Shown here in pieces: positions 57,225 to 64,000 of a DNA stretch of 64,000 nt. The stretch is from Patiria pectinifera. Taxonomy: Eukaryota > Echinodermata > Asteroidea > Valvatida > Asterinidae. How positions within the stretch are numbered: position 1 is the stretch's first letter; each line of letters opens with the position of its first letter. Location: the NCBI GenBank assembly GCA_029964075.1, contig CM057138.1, positions 6,690,932 to 6,754,931 of the forward strand. The letters run 5' to 3'. Under the pieces are notes generated by a model. It had not been told where the DNA came from. It worked only from the letters and a program-made list of their open reading frames with translations, and made no database searches. A program made the translations under genes and the position numbers.

Positions 57225-58616
57225 CTAGCGGATCCCAGCTACGAAGTTAGTGTCGAAGACTCTCTGGGTGTGGTCCTTTGTGATCAACATTCCCTCTCGG
57301 AATACGCTACGCGTCACCACCTCGGTGACCTTCGTCACGTTCGCGATTTTCTCCAACTCGGAATGGGTCATCCCGGGTCCAATGCTCACAACGCCATCCT
57401 CCTCGCGCACCAACCTGCAGATTCGAGTGGACTGTTCGGGCACCGTGTCCTCCGTGGTAGGCGGGGCCTTCAGGTAGACTACATCGTAATGACGTGCTCG
57501 ATGCTCATGTATGGTCTGAGTTGCACCATTGACGACCGTTGTGTGACCGTCTTCTGTGATCCTCACGGCAGCACCAGAAAGCAAGTAATGAATTCGGAGC
57601 TCAGGAGGTGAAGGCTCCTTTCTCTCTTCGTTTCGCGGGAGGAACTCGTCCGCCGAACTTGTCTCCTGATGCTCAGCTCCTTGTTGTTGACTCGGCTGTG
57701 TCATCATACTGGGGGGTTTCCACTCAGGCACTGGACTAGGCTCTTCGTCTCTCTCCCACTGAGATGTCGACATAGGCGACAAAACGATCTCTGCTACTTC
57801 CTCCTGTGGTTTCTCATCAATCTTCCCAGAAGATTCGATACCCACTGTTGCGATGCCATCCCGCTGGTTATCTTTTGGCTCCATAGGCCTCTTAGGCGTC
57901 CATTTCGCCTTCCTCACCTCACCTGGCAGAGGTACTCCTATACCTGGCCGTTGAAGTGAACCAGCTGGCTCCTTATAGCTCATCCTCGCCACCGCTCTCG
58001 AACGTAAAACAGCTTCCTCTGGGGCCTTCGATACGGTACAAGAGGCCGTATCACTCCTCTTCTCTGGTTTTTCAGATCGCTTATGCCTAGCTTCTCCGCC
58101 TCCTTGCCTGTTTCCATCATCACCCTCAAAGATGTAACTTCCGGAGTCATCAACCCGCCTCCGCTTCCTTTCTGGAGAGACCGTCAGTTTCTTCACTCCC
58201 TTTTCATTGCCTCTAGGTGTCTGCTTACGCCTTAAGTCGCCCCCTTCTTGGCGCTTAGGCGCCTCTTCTCGCCTGCCACTACCCTCCACACTGCTGTGCT
58301 TAGGCGTCTTGGATCGCCCTCGCTCACCATCCGTGCTGTGACTGTCACGTTCCTGGCCATCGAAGGTTGAGGCCTGGATTGACTCGACCTCGTCAACCCG
58401 CTCAGGGTGGCAGTCACGGTAATGGGCGCGCAGGTTATCTCGTCTGCTGTTTTTATGTGAGCATCTTCCGCAGAGGTACTGGACTTTGGGGCCGTGTTCG
58501 CTGATCAGGTGTCGTTCGAGGCTCCTCTTGTGCAATTTCAACTCGCACTTTGGACACTGAATCTTATCTCCTCCTACATCCCGGGATGGCTCTTTCTCCT
58601 TTCGTTCCTTCCCCAT
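57225..58616 (-). CDS. ORF3 of the Ty3/Gypsy element: two-finger C2H2 protein
   Basis: 463 codons from the first ATG at 58616; a GTG two codons upstream is the only earlier start. Two C2H2 fingers lie at residues 21-41 (C-x2-C-x11-H-x4-H) and 49-70 (C-x2-C-x12-H-x4-H). A charged, low-complexity middle (about 75-330) follows, rich in Arg, Glu, Ser and Pro with TPKH, APKR and TPKR motifs. The last 130 residues look folded (RIHYLLSGAAVRITEDGHTT, VVYLKAPP, VTEVVTRSVF) but match nothing I know. There is no signal peptide or membrane segment, so it is not an envelope protein. It lies where env lies in errantiviruses and its frame is intact, unlike pol. DNA or RNA binding is inferred from the fingers only. 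A captured host zinc-finger exon is a possible origin. Confidence 0.8.
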   Translation of the reverse strand: MGKERKEKEPSRDVGGDKIQCPKCELKLHKRSLERHLISEHGPKVQYLCGRCSHKNSRRDNLRAHYRDCHPERVDEVESIQASTFDGQERDSHSTDGERGRSKTPKHSSVEGSGRREEAPKRQEGGDLRRKQTPRGNEKGVKKLTVSPERKRRRVDDSGSYIFEGDDGNRQGGGEARHKRSEKPEKRSDTASCTVSKAPEEAVLRSRAVARMSYKEPAGSLQRPGIGVPLPGEVRKAKWTPKRPMEPKDNQRDGIATVGIESSGKIDEKPQEEVAEIVLSPMSTSQWERDEEPSPVPEWKPPSMMTQPSQQQGAEHQETSSADEFLPRNEERKEPSPPELRIHYLLSGAAVRITEDGHTTVVNGATQTIHEHRARHYDVVYLKAPPTTEDTVPEQSTRICRLVREEDGVVSIGPGMTHSELEKIANVTKVTEVVTRSVFREGMLITKDHTQRVFDTNFVAGIR

Positions 58617-58636
58617 TCTCACCTACAACTGTTACT

Positions 58637-58668
58637 CCTGCAAAACACACAAAGAGAAGAACTTTTTA
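58637..58668 (-). promoter_or_regulatory. Candidate 3' splice site for ORF3 mRNA
   Basis: On the minus strand, TCTTCTCTTTGTGTGTTTTGCAG ends at 58638, a pyrimidine-rich tract with consensus acceptor. It lies 21 bases upstream of the ORF3 ATG and downstream of the pol stop. The matching donor would be in the 5' leader, outside the window. Confidence 0.55.
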
Positions 58669-58744
58669 CTCCTACCAATCGGTTTTAGGGATAATTTGAG
58701 GGGTGTGCTTCTGAACCAAGTAGTATTGCTTTCATTTCCCGTTT

Positions 58745-59290
58745 TTACAAATATCTACTGGGCCTCCTATGCTGCCTCGGTAGGTTGCGCCTTGGGGGTG
58801 GTGCTGTGGGCCTTCTTCTAAACTGTCCCGTTACTACAGTCCTTTGAGAACCTGCGTCCCCTCTCTCTTGTACATCATGCGCATTATTTGTCCTTGGGCT
58901 CCGTGTTGGCACTGAGGGTTGTACCGATGCGTTCGGGGAGGTTTCCTCTGGCATACTATTCGCTTCAAATTCACTTGGTTCAGGTACTTGCTCATCGTCC
59001 TCGGTAGGCGAACGTGTACCCTGCGGTACATCCTGCGGCACTGGCTGTGTACCGGTTGCTCCACTTCTGTCGCTTGACGGCTCTTCCGTTGCATGTTCCG
59101 TCCATGCTCTGAGTGGCTCTCCTTCATAGATCTTCAATCGATCGCAGTGAACTACTTTTTTCTTCCCTCGTGGGTTCTTCTGAATCCGATAGATGACATC
59201 GGAAAGCTTGTGTGTTATCAGGTATGGGCCCTCCCATCTGCATTGTAGCTTAGGCGACAAGCCCTTTCGTTTTGCAGGATATGCAGCCAT
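58745..59290 (-). CDS. Pol C-terminus: GPY/F domain and basic tail
   Basis: It carries LQCRWEGPYLITHKLSDVIY, the GPY/F module of Ty3/Gypsy integrases, then VVHCDRLKIYEG and an acidic to arginine-rich tail ending RPSRYL before the stop at 58745. The frame differs from the integrase core upstream; the change falls at about 59260-59290, so a single-base indel separates them. Confidence 0.8.
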   Translation of the reverse strand: MAAYPAKRKGLSPKLQCRWEGPYLITHKLSDVIYRIQKNPRGKKKVVHCDRLKIYEGEPLRAWTEHATEEPSSDRSGATGTQPVPQDVPQGTRSPTEDDEQVPEPSEFEANSMPEETSPNASVQPSVPTRSPRTNNAHDVQERGDAGSQRTVVTGQFRRRPTAPPPRRNLPRQHRRPSRYL

Positions 59291-61470
59291 GCAAAGTTAC
59301 CTGCCTGCAGTTTTTCCTGCTCAGCTCGACGATCGTAGTACGCCTTTTGTCGTCTAGCACTCTGCTTTAGGCATACTTGCGCCCTCGCATGAGCTTCCCT
59401 CAACCTCTGCCGCAGATCGTACGCGTAGTCTGACTCCGCAGCAACAACTTCCTGCTCCCCGTCGCCAGGTACCTCCGTGGTCAGGTCAACGGGTAGGCGA
59501 AGTTCGCGTCCCAACATTAACATATTGGGAGATTCGCCTGTCGACTCTTGAGGTGTGGCTCGGTAGGCGAATGTAGCCAAGGGTATCTTTTCGTCCCAAT
59601 CGCGCTGTCGTTTAATTGGTTCGATCATCATTGCCACCATTGTGATGAGGGTGCGATTAAATCGCTCTATCATACCGTCGGATTTGGGGTTGTAGGGACA
59701 GGTACGCGTTTTTTCTATTCCGAGGATGCCACACATTTCTGCGAAAAGTCTAGCTTCAAAGTCTCTCCCCTGGTCAGAATGCAGCACCTCAGGTACGCCG
59801 AAACGACACACGTACTCATTTACAAATTTCGCAGCAACTGTCTCCGCGGTCTGGTCGGGTATGGGGTACGCCTCCATCCATTTAGTTAGGTAGTCACCTA
59901 CCACTAGTATGTATTTATTCCCCTTCTCGGTCTCTGGTAGGGGACCCACGACATCCAAGGCGACCCGTTCCATGGGCGCACCCACTATGTGTTGTTGTAG
60001 TGGCGCCCTCTTGGTCCTAGCGGGAGACTTCTTTTTGGCACACACGTTACATCGTCGAATTATCGACCTCACGTCTGCAGACATACGAGCCCAGTAGAAC
60101 CTTACACGGACTTTGGCCATTGTTTTCTTCACACCTAGGTGTCCCCCTGACACGCCACCATGTAGTTCCTTGACCAAGTCGGCTCGAAATCTCTCCGGCA
60201 GTACGGTGCGCCACTCCACCAGGCTTCCGTCGTCTGACTCCCATCGCCTCGAAAGGACATTGTCCCTTACATCCAGTTGATCCCATAGTCGCCAATATGT
60301 CTTCGCTGTTGGTGATTCAGACAAGATCGCCTCGCGGTCTGGCCTGCCCGAGCCTTCAGTCTTCGCCTGTAGCACCCACCGGATGGACATATCCTCCCTC
60401 TGTGCTTTTCTCATCTCATCACAGGTGATTATTGGCCCATAAGTTACAGCTCTCACGTTTGTGCCGTCTCCTTCCTTACTCTGTTCTGCTACCAGATCGA
60501 CTTCGCCATTCAGTGCGCCTGTGGGTTGCTCATCACGCCCACACTGAGAACACTGCTTGCGTGACAAGCCATCCGCGTTTCCGTGTGATCGACCAGCTCG
60601 GTGCACTATGGTAAAGTTGTATTCACCTAACACCTGCAACCAACGTGCCATCTGACCCTGGGGCTCACGAAAATTGACTAGCCAACGCAAAGCGCCGTGA
60701 TCGGTCCTAATGGTGACTTTATTTCCATACAAGTATTGCCTGAACTGTTTCAGAAACACAACAACGGCCAGGAGCTCTCTGCGTGTTACACAATAGTTGC
60801 GCTCCGCTTTGCTGAGTGCTCTACTGGCATAGGAGACAACTTTCTCCTGTCTGCCTGTCACCTGCGAAAGGACTGCACCTATCCCCACACCGCTCGCGTC
60901 CGTATCCAAGATGTAATCCGCCTCAGGATCAGGGTACTGCAACACTGGTGCATTCTGAAGGCAGTTCTTCAAATCGTTGAAGGCTCTCTCACAGTCGTCG
61001 TCCCACTGAAACTTCCGTGCCTTTTCCGTAAGGCGGTGCAATGGACGTGCTCTATCGGCAAAACTCCTAATAAATCTCCTATAATAAGAAGCCAGGCCCA
61101 AGAAACTTTGTACCTCTTGGACTGTCGTAGGCGCAGGCCAGTCTCGCACGGCTGTGATCTTGGCGGGATCAGTAGAGATGCCATCTCCGGAGACTATGTG
61201 TCCAAGGTACAGCACACTCTGCCTAAACAAATGGCATTTCCTAGGCTTCAGTTTTAGGCCTGCCTCACGTAGGCGCTGGAAAACTCTCTCGAGGCGAGCC
61301 AGCTCTTCCTCAACTGTCTTGGCAAACACAATGATGTCGTCAAGGTAAACCAACAGTATCTCCCAATGCAGTCCGGAGAGAACGCGCTCCATGAGCCTTT
61401 CAAAAGTGGATGGGGTGTTACAAAGCCCGAAAGGCATAATTCGCCAGCTGTAGAGACCCCTAGGGACCAC
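59218..61470 (-). CDS. Pol: reverse transcriptase, RNase H and integrase
   Basis: In order: RGLYSWRIMPFGLCNTPSTF and VYLDDIIVF (RT palm with the Y-x-D-D-type active site), YILDTDASGVGIGAVLSQ (RNase H), GHLGVKKTMAKVRVRFYW with CNVCAKK (HHCC zinc domain), and the DDE core with LDVVGPL, HSDQGRDFE and NPKSDGMIERFNRT. The main catalytic residues are present. It is in a different frame from the N-terminal pol piece. Confidence 0.9.
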   Translation of the reverse strand: MVPRGLYSWRIMPFGLCNTPSTFERLMERVLSGLHWEILLVYLDDIIVFAKTVEEELARLERVFQRLREAGLKLKPRKCHLFRQSVLYLGHIVSGDGISTDPAKITAVRDWPAPTTVQEVQSFLGLASYYRRFIRSFADRARPLHRLTEKARKFQWDDDCERAFNDLKNCLQNAPVLQYPDPEADYILDTDASGVGIGAVLSQVTGRQEKVVSYASRALSKAERNYCVTRRELLAVVVFLKQFRQYLYGNKVTIRTDHGALRWLVNFREPQGQMARWLQVLGEYNFTIVHRAGRSHGNADGLSRKQCSQCGRDEQPTGALNGEVDLVAEQSKEGDGTNVRAVTYGPIITCDEMRKAQREDMSIRWVLQAKTEGSGRPDREAILSESPTAKTYWRLWDQLDVRDNVLSRRWESDDGSLVEWRTVLPERFRADLVKELHGGVSGGHLGVKKTMAKVRVRFYWARMSADVRSIIRRCNVCAKKKSPARTKRAPLQQHIVGAPMERVALDVVGPLPETEKGNKYILVVGDYLTKWMEAYPIPDQTAETVAAKFVNEYVCRFGVPEVLHSDQGRDFEARLFAEMCGILGIEKTRTCPYNPKSDGMIERFNRTLITMVAMMIEPIKRQRDWDEKIPLATFAYRATPQESTGESPNMLMLGRELRLPVDLTTEVPGDGEQEVVAAESDYAYDLRQRLREAHARAQVCLKQSARRQKAYYDRRAEQEKLQAGNFAWLHILQNERACRLSYNADGRAHT

Positions 61471-62719
61471 AAAACGAAGACTTCTGTCTGGCCTCCTCGT
61501 CGAGTTCCACCTGCCAGTATCCCGACGACAAATCTAGGGTAGAGAACCATTTAGAACCTGCCAGTGTATCTAGTGATTCGTCTATTCGCGGTATCGGGTA
61601 GGCGTCCTTTATCGTTACTGCATTAAGCCGATGGTAGTCCACGCAGAATCGTTTGCTCCCGTCTTTTTTCTTTACAAGAACAACGTTGAACGCCCATGGG
61701 CTATCTGATGGCGCAATTGTTTCATTCCGCACCATTTCCTGGACTTGACGGTTAATCTCCTCCTGTTCCTTGGGAGGGTATCGCCTTGGCCTCTCCTTTA
61801 TTGGTCGGGCATCCCCGGTACTTATCCGATGTCGCACCCAGTCCGTACGACCAATATCTGCATCGCCAGTGGAAAATATGTCGTGGTATTCGCAAAGCAG
61901 TCGGGCTAAGCTGTTGTGATGCCTATGATCCACTCCATCTCTGCTTCTTTCAAAAAGGTCAGCGAGGTGATTGGGAACTTGCAGGTGACTATCGAGGCCA
62001 GGCGGCTCTAGTGTTTCCCTATCTACATCGCCTTCACCCACAGGCGTCAACAAACCAGCCATGGTTCCTCTCTTCACTACACATTCCCTTTTCCCGGGGT
62101 TGAAAACTCGGATAGGCAACGTCTCCTCGTTGGCCTTCACAAGTACTCGCGCAACCACCATGCCCTTGTCCGCTATCTCATTCCTCTCCGCTGGTTCAAT
62201 AACTGCTAACCCACCATATGCCTTTCCACCGGTCATATATCCTGGCACCAATGCCTCGTGGCCGGCGGGAACTCTCGTTGTCTCGCTGACGAACACTCTC
62301 GCACAGATTCCTCTTCCCTCTGTGTCATTGGACCTAATTCTTTCTCCGTTTACCTGTAGTTCTAATGTTTGGAAGTCTAGGATGCCCTTGGTTCTGAGCA
62401 GAAAATCCATCCCCAAAATCCCGTTGATTTTGCCGGTGTTCCCGAACACAGCATTTACCTGACAGGTAGTCCTGCCAACCTGAATTTCTACCCAGGAACT
62501 GCCGATCGTCTCCATCGTACTGCCATCAGCATTGCACACTCTAGCACCTTCCATTGTCAACATTGGCCTGCTCTCCTTTGGTATTAGGTAGTAGAGTTCT
62601 GATGAAAGCACGGTGTCCGTTGCCCCTGTGTCAACCAACAAATTAATCCTGACTCCTCTTACACCTGCACGCACAAACAGGCCCGTGCGTGCTTTGTCAT
62701 ATCGAAATGACTGATGCAC
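61460..62719 (-). CDS. Pol N-terminus: protease and start of reverse transcriptase
   Basis: NLLVDTGATDTVLSSELYYL holds the aspartic protease active site (D-T/S-G), about residue 30. The RT begins near RHRISTGDARPIKERPRRYP and runs to LDLSSGYWQVELDEEARQKS, then the frame stops at 61460. The frame is -1 relative to gag and open across the gag end. The break at about 61460-61475 lies at a run of four A (+ strand, 61471-61474), so a homopolymer indel, real or assembly, is likely. Confidence 0.88.
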   Translation of the reverse strand: MHQSFRYDKARTGLFVRAGVRGVRINLLVDTGATDTVLSSELYYLIPKESRPMLTMEGARVCNADGSTMETIGSSWVEIQVGRTTCQVNAVFGNTGKINGILGMDFLLRTKGILDFQTLELQVNGERIRSNDTEGRGICARVFVSETTRVPAGHEALVPGYMTGGKAYGGLAVIEPAERNEIADKGMVVARVLVKANEETLPIRVFNPGKRECVVKRGTMAGLLTPVGEGDVDRETLEPPGLDSHLQVPNHLADLFERSRDGVDHRHHNSLARLLCEYHDIFSTGDADIGRTDWVRHRISTGDARPIKERPRRYPPKEQEEINRQVQEMVRNETIAPSDSPWAFNVVLVKKKDGSKRFCVDYHRLNAVTIKDAYPIPRIDESLDTLAGSKWFSTLDLSSGYWQVELDEEARQKSSFCGP

Positions 62720-62733
62720 ACCATCTCCCTCAC

Positions 62734-63789
62734 CTAAACTCTCCCGTGCGCTGTTTCCAACGGCGCCTCCTGGCCCCGATTTCCATCCAGCTTTCCCTGG
62801 GGCCGTCGAGTCAGCTGGTCGTCGTTTCCCGAGTTCTTTCTGTTATCGGGAATGTGTCGTGGACAATTGCGGGCGAAGTGTCCTTTCTCCTTGCATTTAT
62901 AACAAGAATCATTTCGCCTTCGGTTGGCGCCAGTCGAGGTCTCCATCTTCTCCATCCACACCTTCATCTCGCAGTGGTTGTCTATGATGGACTCCTTTAA
63001 AAGGCGCTGATCTTCCATCACGTCTCTCAGGGAATTTAAGTCTTCGTTCTCCACTACTCTAGCAAGCTTGGAACATCTTCCGCCTCTATGTTCCTCTATC
63101 TTGAGGAAACCTTCAGTGTGGAGCGCTGCTTCCAGTGACGATGGCCTTGCTCTAAAAATCCCCTCCCTGATGGCTTGCTCCTCCACCGCGTCCGAGAAAT
63201 GGCCTCGGGCCAGGCGATCCCTGCCCTCTTCAGTTAACTCCGGGTAGGCGAGTGCAGTAAGATCACGAATGGCCTGACCAAGTTCCTGTAAAGATTCCCT
63301 AGGACCTTGTCGCCTATGGCGTAGCTCCGTGAGATGATTCTCGGCGAGCTGTCCAGGGCCGAATCTCCTCTCTAATAGTCTAACCAATTCAGAATAGGTG
63401 ACGTGGCTTCCACCTCCCAGGTTCCCTAACACCTTTACTGCGGACCCTTGCAAGCTCGCCGCCAGAAAAACCTTGGCCTGGCTGTCCGTCCAGTTATTCG
63501 CCAATCTGCAGGCTTCAAAGTGTTGTTTGTAGTCGCGCCATGGGGTCTTACCATTGAACCTGTCTGGCACTATATTCGGACGTTTCGTCACCTCTGTGTA
63601 ATCAGTACTCGTCACCAGCTCATTCACCTTCCTTTCTACCACCTGGCGTAGGGATGAATTACCCTCGCGTGCCGTTGAGCCTCTTGCCGACTGCGATGAC
63701 TCACTAAACGGTGAAGTCTTCTGCCGGCATACAGTGGATCGTCCCCGTGGCTCCCACGATGGTAAACTGTCATTCACCAGGTCATCCAT
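62734..63789 (-). CDS. Gag, capsid and CCHC nucleocapsid
   Basis: 351 codons from ATG 63789. It contains FNGKTPWRDYKQHFEACRLA and the L-x-x-R-F-G-P-G/L-x-x-L-R-x-R-R-Q type capsid region common in Gypsy Gag, then a CCHC knuckle CYKCKEKGHFARNC near residue 300. The in-frame stop just upstream (TAG near 63857) may be secondary, because a related frame continues to the window edge. Confidence 0.85.
   Translation of the reverse strand: MDDLVNDSLPSWEPRGRSTVCRQKTSPFSESSQSARGSTAREGNSSLRQVVERKVNELVTSTDYTEVTKRPNIVPDRFNGKTPWRDYKQHFEACRLANNWTDSQAKVFLAASLQGSAVKVLGNLGGGSHVTYSELVRLLERRFGPGQLAENHLTELRHRRQGPRESLQELGQAIRDLTALAYPELTEEGRDRLARGHFSDAVEEQAIREGIFRARPSSLEAALHTEGFLKIEEHRGGRCSKLARVVENEDLNSLRDVMEDQRLLKESIIDNHCEMKVWMEKMETSTGANRRRNDSCYKCKEKGHFARNCPRHIPDNRKNSGNDDQLTRRPQGKLDGNRGQEAPLETAHGRV
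62791..62797 (-). promoter_or_regulatory. Candidate -1 frameshift site, gag to pol
   Basis: GGGAAAG on the minus strand fits the X-XXY-YYZ pattern in the gag frame, about 55 bases before the gag stop. The -1 frame is open from here into the protease. Confidence 0.4.
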
Positions 63790-64000
63790 CAATGATTCAT
63801 TCGAATATGTCGATTGTGATGCGACCGGGGTAGGCGCACATTGGTTCGCGGCCTAGGCGTAGGCGCTAGAGTATGACGTGCCATGGTTCGCGGCCTTGGC
63901 GTAGGCGCTAGTATACTGTCTCCGGCATTACTACCAAACTGAGCAATCATCGACGCACCTTCTGGGTGGAACCCCGAGTCCTTTACCAATGCCTCCTGAA
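63790..64000 (-). pseudogene. Probable N-terminal Gag segment, frame-shifted from Gag
   Basis: The minus strand is open from beyond the window edge (EALVKDSGFHPEGASMIAQF) through two APTPRPRT repeats to a stop near 63792, where Gag resumes in another frame. The region includes a 42-bp tandem repeat starting at 63842 and 63884. Confidence 0.5.

Larger units (their letters stand above)
56245..64000 (-). mobile_element. Ty3/Gypsy LTR retrotransposon, 5' end outside window
   Basis: The minus-strand order is gag, protease, reverse transcriptase, RNase H, integrase, GPY/F domain, extra C2H2 ORF, polypurine tract, 3' LTR. RNase H before integrase and the GPY/F motif identify Ty3/Gypsy. The reading frame breaks at least twice in pol and probably once near the gag start, so this copy is not intact, yet the ORFs are long, so the insertion is recent. 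It interrupts a collagen intron in antisense. Confidence 0.9.

Noticed and set aside
57180-57611. 143-codon + strand ORF opposite ORF3.
   Set aside because: Antisense shadow of ORF3 and the LTR edge, with no motif.
57225-58616. ORF3 as an envelope gene.
   Set aside because: No signal peptide, transmembrane segment, furin-like site context or fusion peptide is visible; the N-terminus is two zinc fingers.
60697-61257. 186-codon + strand ORF inside the retroelement.
   Set aside because: It lies antisense to reverse transcriptase and has no recognisable motif; a shadow of the pol frame.

Overview
This is a metazoan genomic window: GT-AG introns of 0.1 to 8 kb, about 60% A+T, and many transposon remnants. 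Two extracellular-matrix genes lie head to tail on the + strand, and both are cut by the window edges. The gene families and repeat types suit a marine invertebrate, perhaps a deuterostome such as an echinoderm, hemichordate or lancelet. That placement is inference; nothing here fixes the phylum.

Region 1 (1-12,191, +): the 3' half of a laminin gamma-chain gene in ten exons. They encode the end of the laminin IV domain, a shortened run of laminin-EGF modules and the C-terminal coiled coil. Exon phases join cleanly. The protein ends without the C-terminal cysteine and third-from-last glutamate of vertebrate gamma chains. The window opens in the 3' end of an L2/CR1-like LINE that abuts the first laminin exon.

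Region 2 (12,192-16,379): intergenic, with a 665-bp palindromic MITE and other repeats.

Region 3 (16,380-55,630 and beyond, +): a TSPN-type collagen gene, probably fibrillar. It has a signal-peptide exon, a TSPN/laminin-G-like domain over four exons, a Pro/Thr-rich exon, a linker exon and 22 Gly-X-Y exons (about 708 helix residues). Exon sizes are mostly 54, 99, 108 or 162 bp. The helix has several imperfections. The rest of the helix and the C-propeptide lie beyond the window.

Region 4: the collagen introns hold most of the mobile DNA. This includes four copies of a roughly 600-bp fold-back element (one in a laminin intron), TA-flanked palindromic MITEs, a five-copy 145-bp satellite carrying DR1-like nuclear-receptor motifs, a fold-back element with a tRNA-like core, and a broken Crypton-type tyrosine recombinase on the minus strand (48,886-50,612).

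Region 5 (56,245-64,000, minus): a recent but frame-damaged Ty3/Gypsy LTR retrotransposon in the last collagen intron. Its 3' LTR, gag and pol are visible; its 5' end is outside. Between pol and the polypurine tract, where env sits in errantiviruses, it carries a 463-codon ORF with two C2H2 zinc fingers. A strong 3' splice site lies just upstream of that ORF, and its stop codon touches the polypurine tract. The hexamer CGCCTA (element sense) is strongly over-represented along the element in one orientation. This ORF and motif are the most novel material in the window.
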